Made by a program: the position numbers and the translations under genes. Positions 34,991 through 43,414 of a DNA stretch of 64,000 nt are shown here, in pieces. The notes below the pieces were generated by a model. The model was not told where the DNA came from, ran no database searches, and saw nothing but the letters and a program-made list of their open reading frames with translations. Source of the stretch: Lachnospiraceae bacterium (GTDB lineage: Bacteria > Bacillota > Clostridia > Lachnospirales > Lachnospiraceae); contig JAIDHX010000036.1 in NCBI GenBank assembly GCA_029053015.1, forward strand, positions 186,001 through 250,000. The letters are read 5' to 3'. Numbering within the stretch: position 1 is the stretch's first letter; each line of letters begins with the position of its first letter.

Positions 34991-35476
34991 ATGGAGTCAC
35001 TTGATGAAATATATCAAAAGTATTCCCAGAAGGTGTATCTGTTTCTGCTTGGAAAAACGGGAAATGAAAATCTTGCGGAAGAACTGACGCAGGAGACCTT
35101 TTTTCAGGCAGTGCAGAGCATCCGGCATTTCAGAGGGCAGAGCAGCGTCCTGACGTGGCTTTGCGGAATTGCACAGAACTTGTGGCTGAAATATCTGCGG
35201 GACAACAAAAAGCAGGAAGCCATAGAGGCTGTGGAGGACGCTGTATATGTGCGCGCAGCGGAAAGCGAGCTGATGGTACAGTGGGACAATGTGGAAATCC
35301 TGCGAAGGATACATGGCCTTGCAGAACCGATGCGTGAAGTGATGTATCTTAGGCTTGTCGGAAATCTGTCGTTTGCCCAGGTGGGCGAGATACTGGGAAA
35401 AAGTGAAAATTGGGCTCGTGTCAATTTCTATCGGGGAAAAAAGAAAATCATGGAGGAGATGAAGCGGGATGAATGA
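34991..35476 (+). CDS. ECF-type sigma factor
   Basis: A 161-aa sigma factor. Region 2: YSQKVYLFLLGKTGNENLAEELTQETFFQAVQSI and SSVLTWLCGIAQNLWLKYLR; region 4: PMREVMYLRLVGNLSFAQVGEILGKSENWARVNFYRGKKKI. It starts at ATG 34991 behind AAAGGAGG. It overlaps the following zinc-finger anti-sigma gene by eight bases, the standard ECF/anti-sigma arrangement. The stretch upstream (TGAAAC then GGAACT) could be an autoregulated ECF promoter, but this is tentative. Confidence 0.93.
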   Translation: MESLDEIYQKYSQKVYLFLLGKTGNENLAEELTQETFFQAVQSIRHFRGQSSVLTWLCGIAQNLWLKYLRDNKKQEAIEAVEDAVYVRAAESELMVQWDNVEILRRIHGLAEPMREVMYLRLVGNLSFAQVGEILGKSENWARVNFYRGKKKIMEEMKRDE

Positions 35477-35930
35477 AGAAAAAGTGTGCAGTATGGTGAA
35501 GGATTTACTGCCTTTATATGTGGATGGACTTACATCAAAGAAAACGAACGATGCGATAGAGAGCCATATGGAGGCGTGCCAGTCCTGCCAGAATGAGTGC
35601 CGCATCTTAAAGGCGGATGCGGGAACGGAAAGCCTGGCAAGGGCAGTTCCGAAAGAGGTAGATTACCTGAAAAAAGTGAGGAAATATCAGAATGCCAATC
35701 TGATTATGGGCGCAGTTATCAGCTTTTTCTTCGGCATGTGTCTGCCGCCTGCCATGTTGGTATTGTCCTTTATCAACAGAGGGATACAGGATTATCAACT
35801 GGCAAGACTTAAGGTGGCGTGGCATATTGGGCTGTTGAAAATGTTTATCTGGGGCGCGGCCGCCTGTGTGCTGTATCTGCTGTGTATGTTTGTTATCAGA
35901 ATGGTGATTAGAAGAAAAAGGCGCAGATAG
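35469..35930 (+). CDS. Zinc-finger (zf-HC2) transmembrane anti-sigma factor
   Basis: A 153-aa protein. The N-terminal 40 residues form a zf-HC2/ZAS domain with the HxxxCxxC motif in HMEACQSC after CSMVKDLLPLYVDG. Two TMs follow (about 73-95 and 118-142). It should hold the ECF factor encoded just upstream at the membrane until a signal arrives. The coupling by gene overlap supports the pairing. Confidence 0.88.
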   Translation: MNEEKVCSMVKDLLPLYVDGLTSKKTNDAIESHMEACQSCQNECRILKADAGTESLARAVPKEVDYLKKVRKYQNANLIMGAVISFFFGMCLPPAMLVLSFINRGIQDYQLARLKVAWHIGLLKMFIWGAAACVLYLLCMFVIRMVIRRKRRR

Positions 35931-35969
35931 GGTTTTGTCTGCCGAATGCGCCAAAAAGGAGGGCTTTCC

Positions 35970-36689
35970 ATGCTGCGGGTAGCGGTCTGCGATGATGATG
36001 AAAAAGCCTTGGGCGAAACCATGGCTATGCTTGAAGATTATAATAAAATCCGGCTGCAGGCGGACGGCTACCGAAGCGGGAAGGCCCTTTTGGCGGCGGG
36101 GAAAAAGTATGATATCCTGCTGCTCGACATCGATATGGCGGACATGGACGGCATTGAGACGGCGAAGCGGATCAGAGAGACGGACAGGGATGTAAAGTTG
36201 ATTTATATCACCAATTACAGCGATTACACGATTTTTGCCTTTGCCGTGCACGCCTTTGCCTATCTGCTCAAGCCGCTGAAAAAGGAGGAGTTGTACGCGC
36301 AGCTTGACGAGGCGTGCGCCTATGGCTTCTCCCGGCAGGAGCCGGAACTGGAGTTTCAGGCGAAGGAGGGCATTGTCCATGTCAAACCGACCCAAATCCT
36401 ATGCTTTGAGTACTGTGAGCGGCAGGTGCTTTTACATACGGAAAAGCGTATCTGGCATTTGAAGAGAAAAATTACGGAAGTGGCGGAGGAGATGGAGCCA
36501 TATGGTTTTGCCATGCCTCATAAGAGCTTTGTGGTGAATTTGTATGCGGTTGAGAGAATCCATGGCTATGAGCTTACGCTGACGGACGGGCGCAGGATTC
36601 CCCTGTCGCAAAAGAAAGCCGTGCAGTTTCGGGGAGCGTTGAATCAGTATCTTGCGGAGGAAAGGGGGATGCACAGTTGGAAATCTTAG
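35970..36689 (+). CDS. LytTR-family response regulator
   Basis: A 239-aa regulator. ATG 35970 follows AAGGAGG; the track start at 35946 is upstream of the RBS. Receiver domain: RVAVCDDDEKAL, phosphoacceptor in LLLDIDMADMDG and KPLKKEEL. The LytTR DNA-binding domain starts near residue 135 (EGIVHVKPTQILCFEYCERQ) and includes FAMPHKSFVVNLYAVERI and DGRRIPLSQKKA. It is encoded with a GHKL kinase, overlapping it by 13 bases. Such pairs often respond to peptides. Confidence 0.92.
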   Translation: MLRVAVCDDDEKALGETMAMLEDYNKIRLQADGYRSGKALLAAGKKYDILLLDIDMADMDGIETAKRIRETDRDVKLIYITNYSDYTIFAFAVHAFAYLLKPLKKEELYAQLDEACAYGFSRQEPELEFQAKEGIVHVKPTQILCFEYCERQVLLHTEKRIWHLKRKITEVAEEMEPYGFAMPHKSFVVNLYAVERIHGYELTLTDGRRIPLSQKKAVQFRGALNQYLAEERGMHSWKS

Positions 36690-37963
36690 TCTACCTGGTA
36701 CTTCCCTGCGTGGGCAGTATTTTTCTTATCAGTTCCATGTTTTACGGCGCTTACCGGATTGCGGGACAGCCGAAGTTGTCAGGAGGGCGTCTGGGTCTTA
36801 TGGCAGCTTATACGGCAGTCGCTGTAGCGTGTTCTCTGCTGGGAAGCACTTGGGTAAATCTTGCCTTTGGCATTTTGTTTCCTTTTGCGGCAATGTGGAT
36901 TCTGAAAGCTTCCAAATCCTGCCTTGTGCCGTATTTTATTTTGGTCGTGGCGGTTTTTCTGACGGACGTTGTCGTGGTTACGGGCTATGAAATGTTGATA
37001 GTCCGTGGGATTTTATTTCTCAATTCTACAGAGCTTTTGTACATTCTGTTGATGGTACTGGACAGAATGATGGAGTTTATGGTAATCTGCCTGATTGCTG
37101 TGGTGGCAGGGAAGAGGACGGGAAGGCATATTACGGTGCGGCAGGTGGTATTGTCCATTCTGCTGCCATTGTTCTCTATATTTAATATGTATTGCATGGT
37201 GTATTTGATGCAGATTTATATGGTGGAGGGCTCTGTGATTCTTCTGCTGATAAATCTGTTGCTGCTCATTGGTCTGAACATTTATTTCTGCGTGCTGGTC
37301 GATGTGATGAGCGAGAATCACAAGCTGGAGAGTGAGAAGAATTTCTACCGCAGGCAGTCGGAAATACAGTACCGTTACTATGCGCGGGAGGAGGAAAAGT
37401 ACGAGGAGTCCCGAAAGCTGATTCACGATATCCGCAACCACATTCTTGCCATGGAGGAATTGTACGACAGTGAAAAGGCGGAAGCGGCGGCGCACTATGC
37501 CGGTGATATCCATCAAATGCTGAATGACCTTGGGCAGAAATATTACACCTCGGAAAAACTTTTAAATATTATCCTCAACGACAAAGTGCGGCAGATGCAG
37601 CGCGCAGGAATCAGGGAGGATATCAAGGTGGGCGAGTTGTCCCTGGATTTTATGCGGGATATGGACGTCACCGCGTTGTTTGCCAATCTGCTGGATAATG
37701 CAATTGCCGCGGCGGCAGAAAGCCGGGAAGGCTTTGTGAAACTGCGGATAAACAATGTGCGGCAGTTTGTGTCCATTACAGTGGAAAACAGCAGTGATAG
37801 AGAGCCGGTAAGGACAAAAAACGGATTCCGCTCGGGAAAGGAAGGCCATGAAGGCGTAGGGATAAGGAGCATTAGGCGGACAGTGGATCAATACGGGGGC
37901 GACGTGCAGTTTGACTGGCAGGAGGGCGTGTTTACCGCAAAAGTGCTGCTGGCAGCAGAATAA
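36677..37963 (+). CDS. GHKL-domain sensor histidine kinase (AgrC-like)
   Basis: A 428-aa kinase starting at TTG 36677. About six TMs fill residues 1-215, typical of AgrC-type peptide receptors. A linker coiled coil leads to the H-box ESRKLIHDIRNHILAMEE (His near 252) and a GHKL ATPase with LFANLLDNAIAAA and EGVGIRSIRRTVDQYGG. Partner of the LytTR regulator. No AgrB/AgrD-like peptide gene is seen nearby. A terminator follows 36 bases later. Confidence 0.9.
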   Translation: MEILVYLVLPCVGSIFLISSMFYGAYRIAGQPKLSGGRLGLMAAYTAVAVACSLLGSTWVNLAFGILFPFAAMWILKASKSCLVPYFILVVAVFLTDVVVVTGYEMLIVRGILFLNSTELLYILLMVLDRMMEFMVICLIAVVAGKRTGRHITVRQVVLSILLPLFSIFNMYCMVYLMQIYMVEGSVILLLINLLLLIGLNIYFCVLVDVMSENHKLESEKNFYRRQSEIQYRYYAREEEKYEESRKLIHDIRNHILAMEELYDSEKAEAAAHYAGDIHQMLNDLGQKYYTSEKLLNIILNDKVRQMQRAGIREDIKVGELSLDFMRDMDVTALFANLLDNAIAAAAESREGFVKLRINNVRQFVSITVENSSDREPVRTKNGFRSGKEGHEGVGIRSIRRTVDQYGGDVQFDWQEGVFTAKVLLAAE

Positions 37964-37998
37964 TGTGCGAAGAAGTTTATAACAGACTGTATCTTAGG

Positions 37999-38037
37999 AG
38001 CAATATGCCTTACCTTAGGTAAAGCATATTGCTTTTT
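37999..38037 (+). terminator. Intrinsic terminator after the LytTR/GHKL pair
   Basis: AGCAATATGC (37999-38008) pairs perfectly with GCATATTGCT (38024-38033) and the arm runs into TTTTT. The inner CTTACCTTAGGTAA extends the hairpin. Confidence 0.85.
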
Positions 38038-38125
38038 CTATGGAGGAAACCTAAAATGAGGGTAAGTAAAAAATAGGTGAGTTTTGTAAACGCCTAAATC
38101 ATACCGTGCAGAAGGAGGCGGGAAT

Positions 38126-38836
38126 ATGCTGGCAGCGGGACTGCTGTTTGGAAGTTTTATATGCTTTGTGCTGCCCATCGGGGGCGCAGTCATGCTGATG
38201 CGCAGAAAGAAAGGCGCAGGAAAAGCGTTTCTTTTCGGGATGCTGGCGTTCATCGTAAGCCAGCCATTACTCCGCCTGCCGCTTTTGCAGATTGTGCTGC
38301 CGCAGTACGCATGGTTTGCCGTTTTGCAGCTAAACCCGTGGCGTTACGGCTTGTTTCTGGGGCTGACGGCAGGATTGTTTGAAGAAACTGCAAGGTGGAT
38401 AGCTATCCGCTTTTTCTTCAAAGAAAAAACAAATATAGAGCACGGTCTGGCTTTCGGACTGGGACACGGCGGTGTGGAAGCCATGCTGTTTGTGGGTCTT
38501 CAGTTTGTATATATGCTGTTTTTGATGATTATGGGCAAAGGAGCACTGCTCCCCGTCGGCGCAGGAACGGTTTTTGTCAGCAGCCTGGAACGACTGTCCG
38601 CCATCCTGTTTCACATAGGAGCGTCCCTTCTGGTGATGTATGGCGTCAGAAGAAAAAAAGCAAGATATCTTGTTGCTGCCATTTTACTTCACACACTGCT
38701 CGATGCTCCAATCGTCATTCTGCAGGCAGTGTTTGGAGTGGGCGTAGCGGGAATTGAGGCATATGCTGCGCTATTAGCAGTCATTACGCTGGTTGCAGGA
38801 ATTTGGTGCTATCAAACGCCTAAAAAGTATGAATAG
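38126..38836 (+). CDS. YhfC family intramembrane metalloprotease-like protein
   Basis: A 236-aa polytopic protein with about seven TMs. LFEETARWIAIRFF carries the EExxR-type motif and FGLGHGGVEAMLF the His-containing second motif of the YhfC/CAAX-protease-like superfamily; LLHTLLDAPIV supplies another conserved His/Asp. Family members are presumed glutamic or metal-dependent intramembrane proteases. AGGAGG precedes the ATG. Its stop is immediately followed by the first large palindromic repeat, which would lie in its 3' UTR. Confidence 0.85.
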   Translation: MLAAGLLFGSFICFVLPIGGAVMLMRRKKGAGKAFLFGMLAFIVSQPLLRLPLLQIVLPQYAWFAVLQLNPWRYGLFLGLTAGLFEETARWIAIRFFFKEKTNIEHGLAFGLGHGGVEAMLFVGLQFVYMLFLMIMGKGALLPVGAGTVFVSSLERLSAILFHIGASLLVMYGVRRKKARYLVAAILLHTLLDAPIVILQAVFGVGVAGIEAYAALLAVITLVAGIWCYQTPKKYE

Positions 38837-39041
38837 GTGATTGCGAAACGCAGTGGCTATGCTGTTGTCATTGTGCATATTGTACATTCCAACGCAGACT
38901 CGCTCTCGCTCCAAGCTTACCGTAGCGGTACGTAAGCTGCCAAAGGACGGCAGCTAAGTACCGACGGTAAGCAAAGGTCTGCTTATGGAATGTACAATAT
39001 GCACAATTCGCAACCGGCAAGTATGAGTTTTGCAATTACCT
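38835..39041. repeat. Large palindromic structured repeat, copy 1
   Basis: A nested inverted repeat. Outer arms AGGTGATTGCGAAA / TTTTGCAATTACCT pair with two G-U. A 22-bp perfect inner pair (38870-38891 / 38986-39007, starting ATTGTGCATATTGT) closes a 138-base core. Inside it GCAGAC/GTCTGC, GCTTACCG/CGGTAAGC, GGTAC/GTACC and AGCTGCC/GGCAGCT stack to a loop AAAGGAC. No ORF with a start and RBS occupies it. The 138-base core recurs inverted in copy 2 at about 88% identity with compensatory changes in the stems. Confidence 0.85.
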
Positions 39042-39057
39042 AAAGAATATATATAGC

Positions 39058-39368
39058 TGATTGCGAAATACTTTCTGCAAGTGCGGAAGTGTTTAAAGTA
39101 GGCAAAAAACGTCTCCAAAGCAGTGGCAAGTCCCCTTATTTTGTCTATATGGAATATTTCCTGTGGCTTGCAAGGAAGTCTCGTCTTTGCCTGTTTCGAA
39201 TTGTGTATATGGTATATTCCATAAGCAGACCCTTGCCAGTCGTCGGTACTTAGCTGCCGTCCTTTGGCAGCTTATGTACCGCTACGGCTGGCTCGGAGCG
39301 AGAGCGTGTCTGCGTTGGAATATACCATATACACAATGACACTTGCCGCATAACGAATTTCGCAATCA
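39058..39368. repeat. Large palindromic structured repeat, copy 2 (inverted, extended)
   Basis: Outer arms TGATTGCGAAAT / ATTTCGCAATCA are perfect; next TGCGGAAGTGT pairs with ACACTTGCCGCA with one bulge. The core (39200-39337) is copy 1 in inverse orientation, again closed by a perfect 22-bp pair (starting ATTGTGTATATGGT) and with inner GCCAG/CTGGC replacing copy 1's GCTTACC/GGTAAGC. An extra 100-base arm (39096-39199) has its own stem AGGCAAA/TTTGCCT and GCAAG/CTTGC. The result is a branched structure rather than a simple transposon-end repeat. Confidence 0.8.
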
Positions 39369-39404
39369 CTTAAAAACATAAAGATTGAAAGGAACGAGGA
39401 TACG

Positions 39405-39833
39405 ATGAAAGAAAACGTAAAAAGAATTGTAAACAGAAGTTTCGCAGCAATACTGGCGGCAGCGCTGCTTCTTACGCTTGCAGCCTGCAGCGGCACAAAA
39501 CTCCCCGATGGTTTTGACGAAAAAACCGTAAAAGAGGCTGCCACAAAATTTCTCGACTATCTGACTGCCGGGGAGTATGACAGCGGCATGGATATGATGA
39601 GTGAAGTCATGACGGCAGCCTTGTCGAAGGAGGATTTGACTGCCATTATGGAAGATTTAGACAGACAGGCGGGAGCCTTCAAGGAGTATAAAAGCATTGC
39701 AGTGGTGGGGCAGACCTCTCAGGGCGTCGAATACGCGACAGCGGTTGTCGTGGCTTCCTATGAAAAGCGGAATGTGACATACACAGTGGTGTTCAATATG
39801 GATATGGAAATTGACGGCTTCTATTTGAGATAG
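39405..39833 (+). CDS. DUF3887-type lipoprotein
   Basis: A 142-aa exported protein. The signal peptide ends with lipobox TLAAC (Cys near residue 28). The mature part (FDEKTVKEAATKFLDYLTAGEYDSGMDMM) is the DUF3887 fold, an NTF2-like domain of unknown role found in clostridial lipoproteins. It is followed 18 bases later by a small membrane protein gene, and both are probably one transcript. Confidence 0.85.
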   Translation: MKENVKRIVNRSFAAILAAALLLTLAACSGTKLPDGFDEKTVKEAATKFLDYLTAGEYDSGMDMMSEVMTAALSKEDLTAIMEDLDRQAGAFKEYKSIAVVGQTSQGVEYATAVVVASYEKRNVTYTVVFNMDMEIDGFYLR

Positions 39834-39851
39834 GCAGAAAGGGAGGGTATC

Positions 39852-40178
39852 ATGTTATATGCGTTTTTGATATGGATTGCGATGTCAGCCTGCTTTGTTA
39901 TTATGGGCATTTATAACTTTTTCTCTAAAAAGAAGTCGGCGTTCAGCTTCTGGGCAAATGCGAAAGTGTTTGAAGTAACTGATGTAAAGGCGTATAACCG
40001 CGCACTGGGAAAACTATGGTGCGTATTTGGCGTTGTGTTTGCCTTTTTGGGACTGCCACTCTTATATGAGCAGAATTCTCCATACATTCTGCTTACCATA
40101 CTGGGAGCTATGCTGGAGGCAATTGCAGCAATGGTGGTCTATGTGACTGTGATAGAAAAAAAGTACCGCAGAAAATAG
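39852..40178 (+). CDS. DUF3784-type small membrane protein
   Basis: A 108-aa protein with three TMs (about 4-20, 52-69 and 77-97). The loop FSKKKSAFSFWANAKVFEVTDVKAYNRALGKLWCVFGVVF is characteristic of the DUF3784 family. Function is unknown. RBS GGGAGGG precedes the ATG; it follows the DUF3887 lipoprotein gene closely. Confidence 0.85.
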   Translation: MLYAFLIWIAMSACFVIMGIYNFFSKKKSAFSFWANAKVFEVTDVKAYNRALGKLWCVFGVVFAFLGLPLLYEQNSPYILLTILGAMLEAIAAMVVYVTVIEKKYRRK

Positions 40179-40198
40179 TCCGGAACATACGAAGGTGC

Positions 40199-40227
40199 TT
40201 GTCGGTTTTCCACGACAGTAGTATAAT
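40199..40227 (+). promoter_or_regulatory. Promoter with inverted repeat upstream of the GH26 gene
   Basis: TTGTCG (40199-40204), 17-base spacer, TATAAT (40222-40227). The spacer contains TGTCG..CGACA, an inverted repeat with an eight-base gap lying between the hexamers, a position expected of a repressor operator. Confidence 0.55.
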
Positions 40228-40313
40228 GCGCTTATCTGACAAGTGCAGGGGGAGAAAAGGATCAGACTTCTCCTGGCTTATATGCGTGTGGAAACACATA
40301 GACAGGAGCGGAC

Positions 40314-41282
40314 ATGAGCGATAAAATAGCAGCACCCTGCAATGAGAAGGCGCAGGATTGTGTAAAAAGAGTCATGCAGTACCTTTCTGATATCACCTAT
40401 CATCAGATTATCACAGGACAGCACACACAGACGATGGAGCAGGAAGAGCTTCATTATATTGAAACAATAACAGGAAAGCAGCCCGCGCTTTTGGGATTCG
40501 AGCTGCTTTCTTATTCGCCTAATATCAACTATATGGATACCGATGCCGAATGTATGAAGGAAGTGACGGAGAACTACGGAACCTTAAAAAGGGCATGGGA
40601 ATGGGCGGAGGCAAAGGGGCTTATTACCTTTACCTGGCACTGGTTTTCGCCTTTAGGAGGCCGTGCCAAGTCTTTTTTTGCGGAAAATACGGATTTTGAT
40701 GCTTCCAAGGCGGTTATCAGCGGAACGCCTGAAAACAGGGCGTTTCTCTCTGATTTGGATGTGATGGCAGGCCTGCTCCGCCCTTTTGCGGATAAAGGTG
40801 TTCCCATTTTGTGGAGACCTTTTCATGAAGGAGACGGCAACTGGTTCTGGTGGGGTGTAAAAGGTGCAGATACCGTAAAGAAGCTCTACCGTCTGATGTA
40901 TGAGCGCTACACCACGGTGCATGGACTTCACAATCTTATCTGGGTGTGGAATGCGCCCAAAGCAGAATATTATCCGGGCGACGATGTTGTGGATATTATT
41001 TCAAGGGATATGTATCCGGAAGCACACACGCACACAAGCCAGAGTGAAAGCTATTATGATTTGATAAAGATTACCGATATGCCAAAGCTGGTGATTATAG
41101 GCGAGACGGGAACGCTTCCCTCCGCAAAGGCCATCGCTGAGGAAGGGGTTGGCTGGGCGAGTTATATGACGTGGTCCCATGAGTTCTGTACAAGCGAGAA
41201 ATACAATACTAATTCAGTGCTGTGCGAGCTATATGCCAGTCCTCATGCAGTGACAAAGGAAACTCTTCCCATCTTATATTAA
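40314..41282 (+). CDS. Glycoside hydrolase family 26, beta-mannanase/mannobiosidase-like
   Basis: A 322-aa enzyme of the GH26 fold. The acid/base Glu lies in LWRPFHEGDGNWFWWG and the nucleophile Glu in VIIGETGTLP, with ITFTWHWFSPLGG and LIWVWNAPK typical of the family, which cleaves beta-1,4-mannosidic linkages. There is no signal peptide, so it acts inside the cell on imported mannooligosaccharides or related substrates. It has its own promoter with a possible operator and stands alone. GH125 and GH3 genes occur later in the window but not in the same operon. Confidence 0.88.
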   Translation: MSDKIAAPCNEKAQDCVKRVMQYLSDITYHQIITGQHTQTMEQEELHYIETITGKQPALLGFELLSYSPNINYMDTDAECMKEVTENYGTLKRAWEWAEAKGLITFTWHWFSPLGGRAKSFFAENTDFDASKAVISGTPENRAFLSDLDVMAGLLRPFADKGVPILWRPFHEGDGNWFWWGVKGADTVKKLYRLMYERYTTVHGLHNLIWVWNAPKAEYYPGDDVVDIISRDMYPEAHTHTSQSESYYDLIKITDMPKLVIIGETGTLPSAKAIAEEGVGWASYMTWSHEFCTSEKYNTNSVLCELYASPHAVTKETLPILY

Positions 41283-41303
41283 GATACAATCCAATGATAA
41301 GTG

Positions 41304-41333
41304 TTGTCAGAACTGCCGATTGTATGATATACT
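41304..41333 (+). promoter_or_regulatory. Promoter of the sensory hydrogenase gene
   Basis: TTGTCA (41304-41309), 18-base spacer, TATACT (41328-41333), 70 bases before the chosen ATG 41403. Confidence 0.6.
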
Positions 41334-41402
41334 GAAACATATATTTTGTATATGTCACGTGTTTCTTATAAAAAACGCTGGCAGGGAAGGTTGAGGAAGC
41401 GT

Positions 41403-43358
41403 ATGGCAAAAGAAAAATCGTCGTTGGTTTTTACGAACGACAAATGTATTGGATGTAATAAATGTATCAGCGTGTGCAGCTGCACGGGGGCATGTGTATC
41501 CCATGAGGTAGACGGGGCAAACAGGATTGATGTGGATGGGAATAGATGTGTTGCCTGCGGAGCCTGCTTTGATGTATGCGAGCATGGTGCCAGAGAGTAT
41601 AGTGACGATACGGAGCGTTTTTTTGAGGATTTGAAGCGCGGCGAGAAAATCTCGATTCTGATTGCGCCCGCCTTTAAAGCAAATTATCCGCAGGACTATG
41701 AGCGGGTGCTCGGCGGGTTGAAACAGTTGGGTGTAAACCGTATGATAAGCGTATCCTTTGGCGCCGATATCACCACATGGGGATACTTGAATTATGTACA
41801 GAAATATAATTTCCTGGGCGGCATCTCACAGCCTTGTCCGGCGGTGGTCGGCTATATCGAGCGCAACTTGCCGGAGCTTCTGCCGAAGCTGTTTCCTGTA
41901 CAGAGTCCCATGATGTGTGCGGCTATCTATGCGAGAAAGGAAATGGGCGTTACAGACAAGCTTGCGTTTATCAGTCCCTGTATCGCGAAAAAGATGGAAA
42001 TTGACGACCCCAACAACAAAGGGGTGGTTACGTACAATGTGACTTTCAACCACTTGATGAAGTATGTAAAGGAAAATCAGGTTTACGGAGCACTCCAGTC
42101 CGATGAAATTGAATATGGATTAGGTTCCATCTATCCCATGCCGGGCGGTCTCAAGGAGAATGTTTACTGGTTCTTGGGAGAGAGTGTGTTTATCCGCCAG
42201 ATAGAAGGCGAAAAGCACATGTATCATTATCTGGAGCACAATAAAAATAAGATTGCGGCAAATAAAACCAAGTATCTCTTTATCGATGCGTTGAACTGTT
42301 CTTCCGGCTGTATTTACGGAACGGGCTGTGATCCTGAGAAATCCGGCAATGACGACGTGTTGGAAGCGCTTCTGGAAATCAGGGAGTCTTCCAAAAAAGC
42401 AGGTTCAAAAAGCGCATGGGCGAAGAAACTTTCACCTGAAAAGCGCCTGAAAAAGCTGAACAGCCAGTTTAAAAACCTGAAGTTGGAGGATTATCTGCGC
42501 AGCTATACGGACCGTTCTGCTGAGTGTGCTTACAAGCATCCGACGGAAGCAGAGCGTGATGCCATCTTTAAGGAGATGAACAAAAATACGACGGCAGAGC
42601 GTCATATCAACTGCTCCTGCTGTGGCTATGACTCTTGTGAGCAGATGGCGGACGCTATTTTCAATGGCTTCAATCAAAAGACAAATTGTATTTATTACAT
42701 AAAGAAAGAAGTGGAAGAGCAGAAGGCGACGGCGGAGGAACTGGCTGACCAGTTGACGGCAGACAAGCAGCTCATTCAGGAACAGAAGGAATTGATACTC
42801 CAGACGCTTAAGGAAATCAACTCGGAATTTGATACTTTATATCGGTCGGTTGACGATATGGCAAAGGGAAATGAAAACAATGCGTCGGACAGCGCTGAGA
42901 TTTCGGCGGATATCAAGGATGTGACAGCATTCTGTGAATCCCTGTCGCGTTCTATGGACGAAATCAGCGATTTCCTGCGGGAACTTTCACAAAATAATGA
43001 TGAGGTTGTCAGCATTGCTTCGCAGACGAATCTGCTTGCGCTCAACGCTAATATTGAAGCGGCGCGCGCAGGTGAGGCGGGCAGAGGATTTGCCGTTGTA
43101 GCGGATGAAATCAACAAACTTGCCAGCGAATCAAGGGAAACTGCGACCCGCAGCAATTCCAGCCAGGACAAAATCATGAACTCAGTCAGCAGTATTATTG
43201 CGGATACGCGAAAGCTTTTGGATACCGTTGACGGTGTCAACGGAAGGACCCAGACGCTTGCGGCTGCGGCACAGGAGATTTCCGCTTCTGTCAGCATGGT
43301 TCTGGGTACGGCAAATAAAATCAGGGAGAAGTTGAAGGTGCTTGGAACGCAATACTAA
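41403..43358 (+). CDS. Sensory [FeFe]-hydrogenase-like protein fused to a methyl-accepting signalling domain
   Basis: A 651-aa soluble protein. ATG 41403 has GAGGAAG just upstream and starts [10 protein letters not shown]; the track start adds a basic leader without RBS. Domains: two [4Fe-4S] motifs ([25 protein letters not shown]), the hydrogenase large domain with H-cluster-type cysteines in [22 protein letters not shown] and [12 protein letters not shown], another Fe-S domain ([13 protein letters not shown]) near 390, then an MCP signalling coiled coil with [20 protein letters not shown]. The motifs differ from catalytic hydrogenases in the way known for sensory groups. No TM or HAMP is present. 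It precedes a two-component pair. Confidence 0.88.
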   Translation: MAKEKSSLVFTNDKCIGCNKCISVCSCTGACVSHEVDGANRIDVDGNRCVACGACFDVCEHGAREYSDDTERFFEDLKRGEKISILIAPAFKANYPQDYERVLGGLKQLGVNRMISVSFGADITTWGYLNYVQKYNFLGGISQPCPAVVGYIERNLPELLPKLFPVQSPMMCAAIYARKEMGVTDKLAFISPCIAKKMEIDDPNNKGVVTYNVTFNHLMKYVKENQVYGALQSDEIEYGLGSIYPMPGGLKENVYWFLGESVFIRQIEGEKHMYHYLEHNKNKIAANKTKYLFIDALNCSSGCIYGTGCDPEKSGNDDVLEALLEIRESSKKAGSKSAWAKKLSPEKRLKKLNSQFKNLKLEDYLRSYTDRSAECAYKHPTEAERDAIFKEMNKNTTAERHINCSCCGYDSCEQMADAIFNGFNQKTNCIYYIKKEVEEQKATAEELADQLTADKQLIQEQKELILQTLKEINSEFDTLYRSVDDMAKGNENNASDSAEISADIKDVTAFCESLSRSMDEISDFLRELSQNNDEVVSIASQTNLLALNANIEAARAGEAGRGFAVVADEINKLASESRETATRSNSSQDKIMNSVSSIIADTRKLLDTVDGVNGRTQTLAAAAQEISASVSMVLGTANKIREKLKVLGTQY

Positions 43359-43414
43359 AAAGAGAAAAGCGCCTGCGGCTTCCGGTGGTAAAACGCTTTA
43401 TAATGGAGGATACC

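Noticed and set aside
35607-36395. 262-aa minus-strand ORF
   Set aside because: It runs across two well-supported plus-strand genes (anti-sigma and LytTR regulator) and has no recognisable protein features.
38835-39368. CRISPR array or IS element
   Set aside because: The repeats are only two, inverted and palindromic, with no regular spacers and no transposase ORF.
39272-39544. 90-aa minus-strand ORF
   Set aside because: It overlaps the structured repeat and the lipoprotein gene antisense, without RBS.
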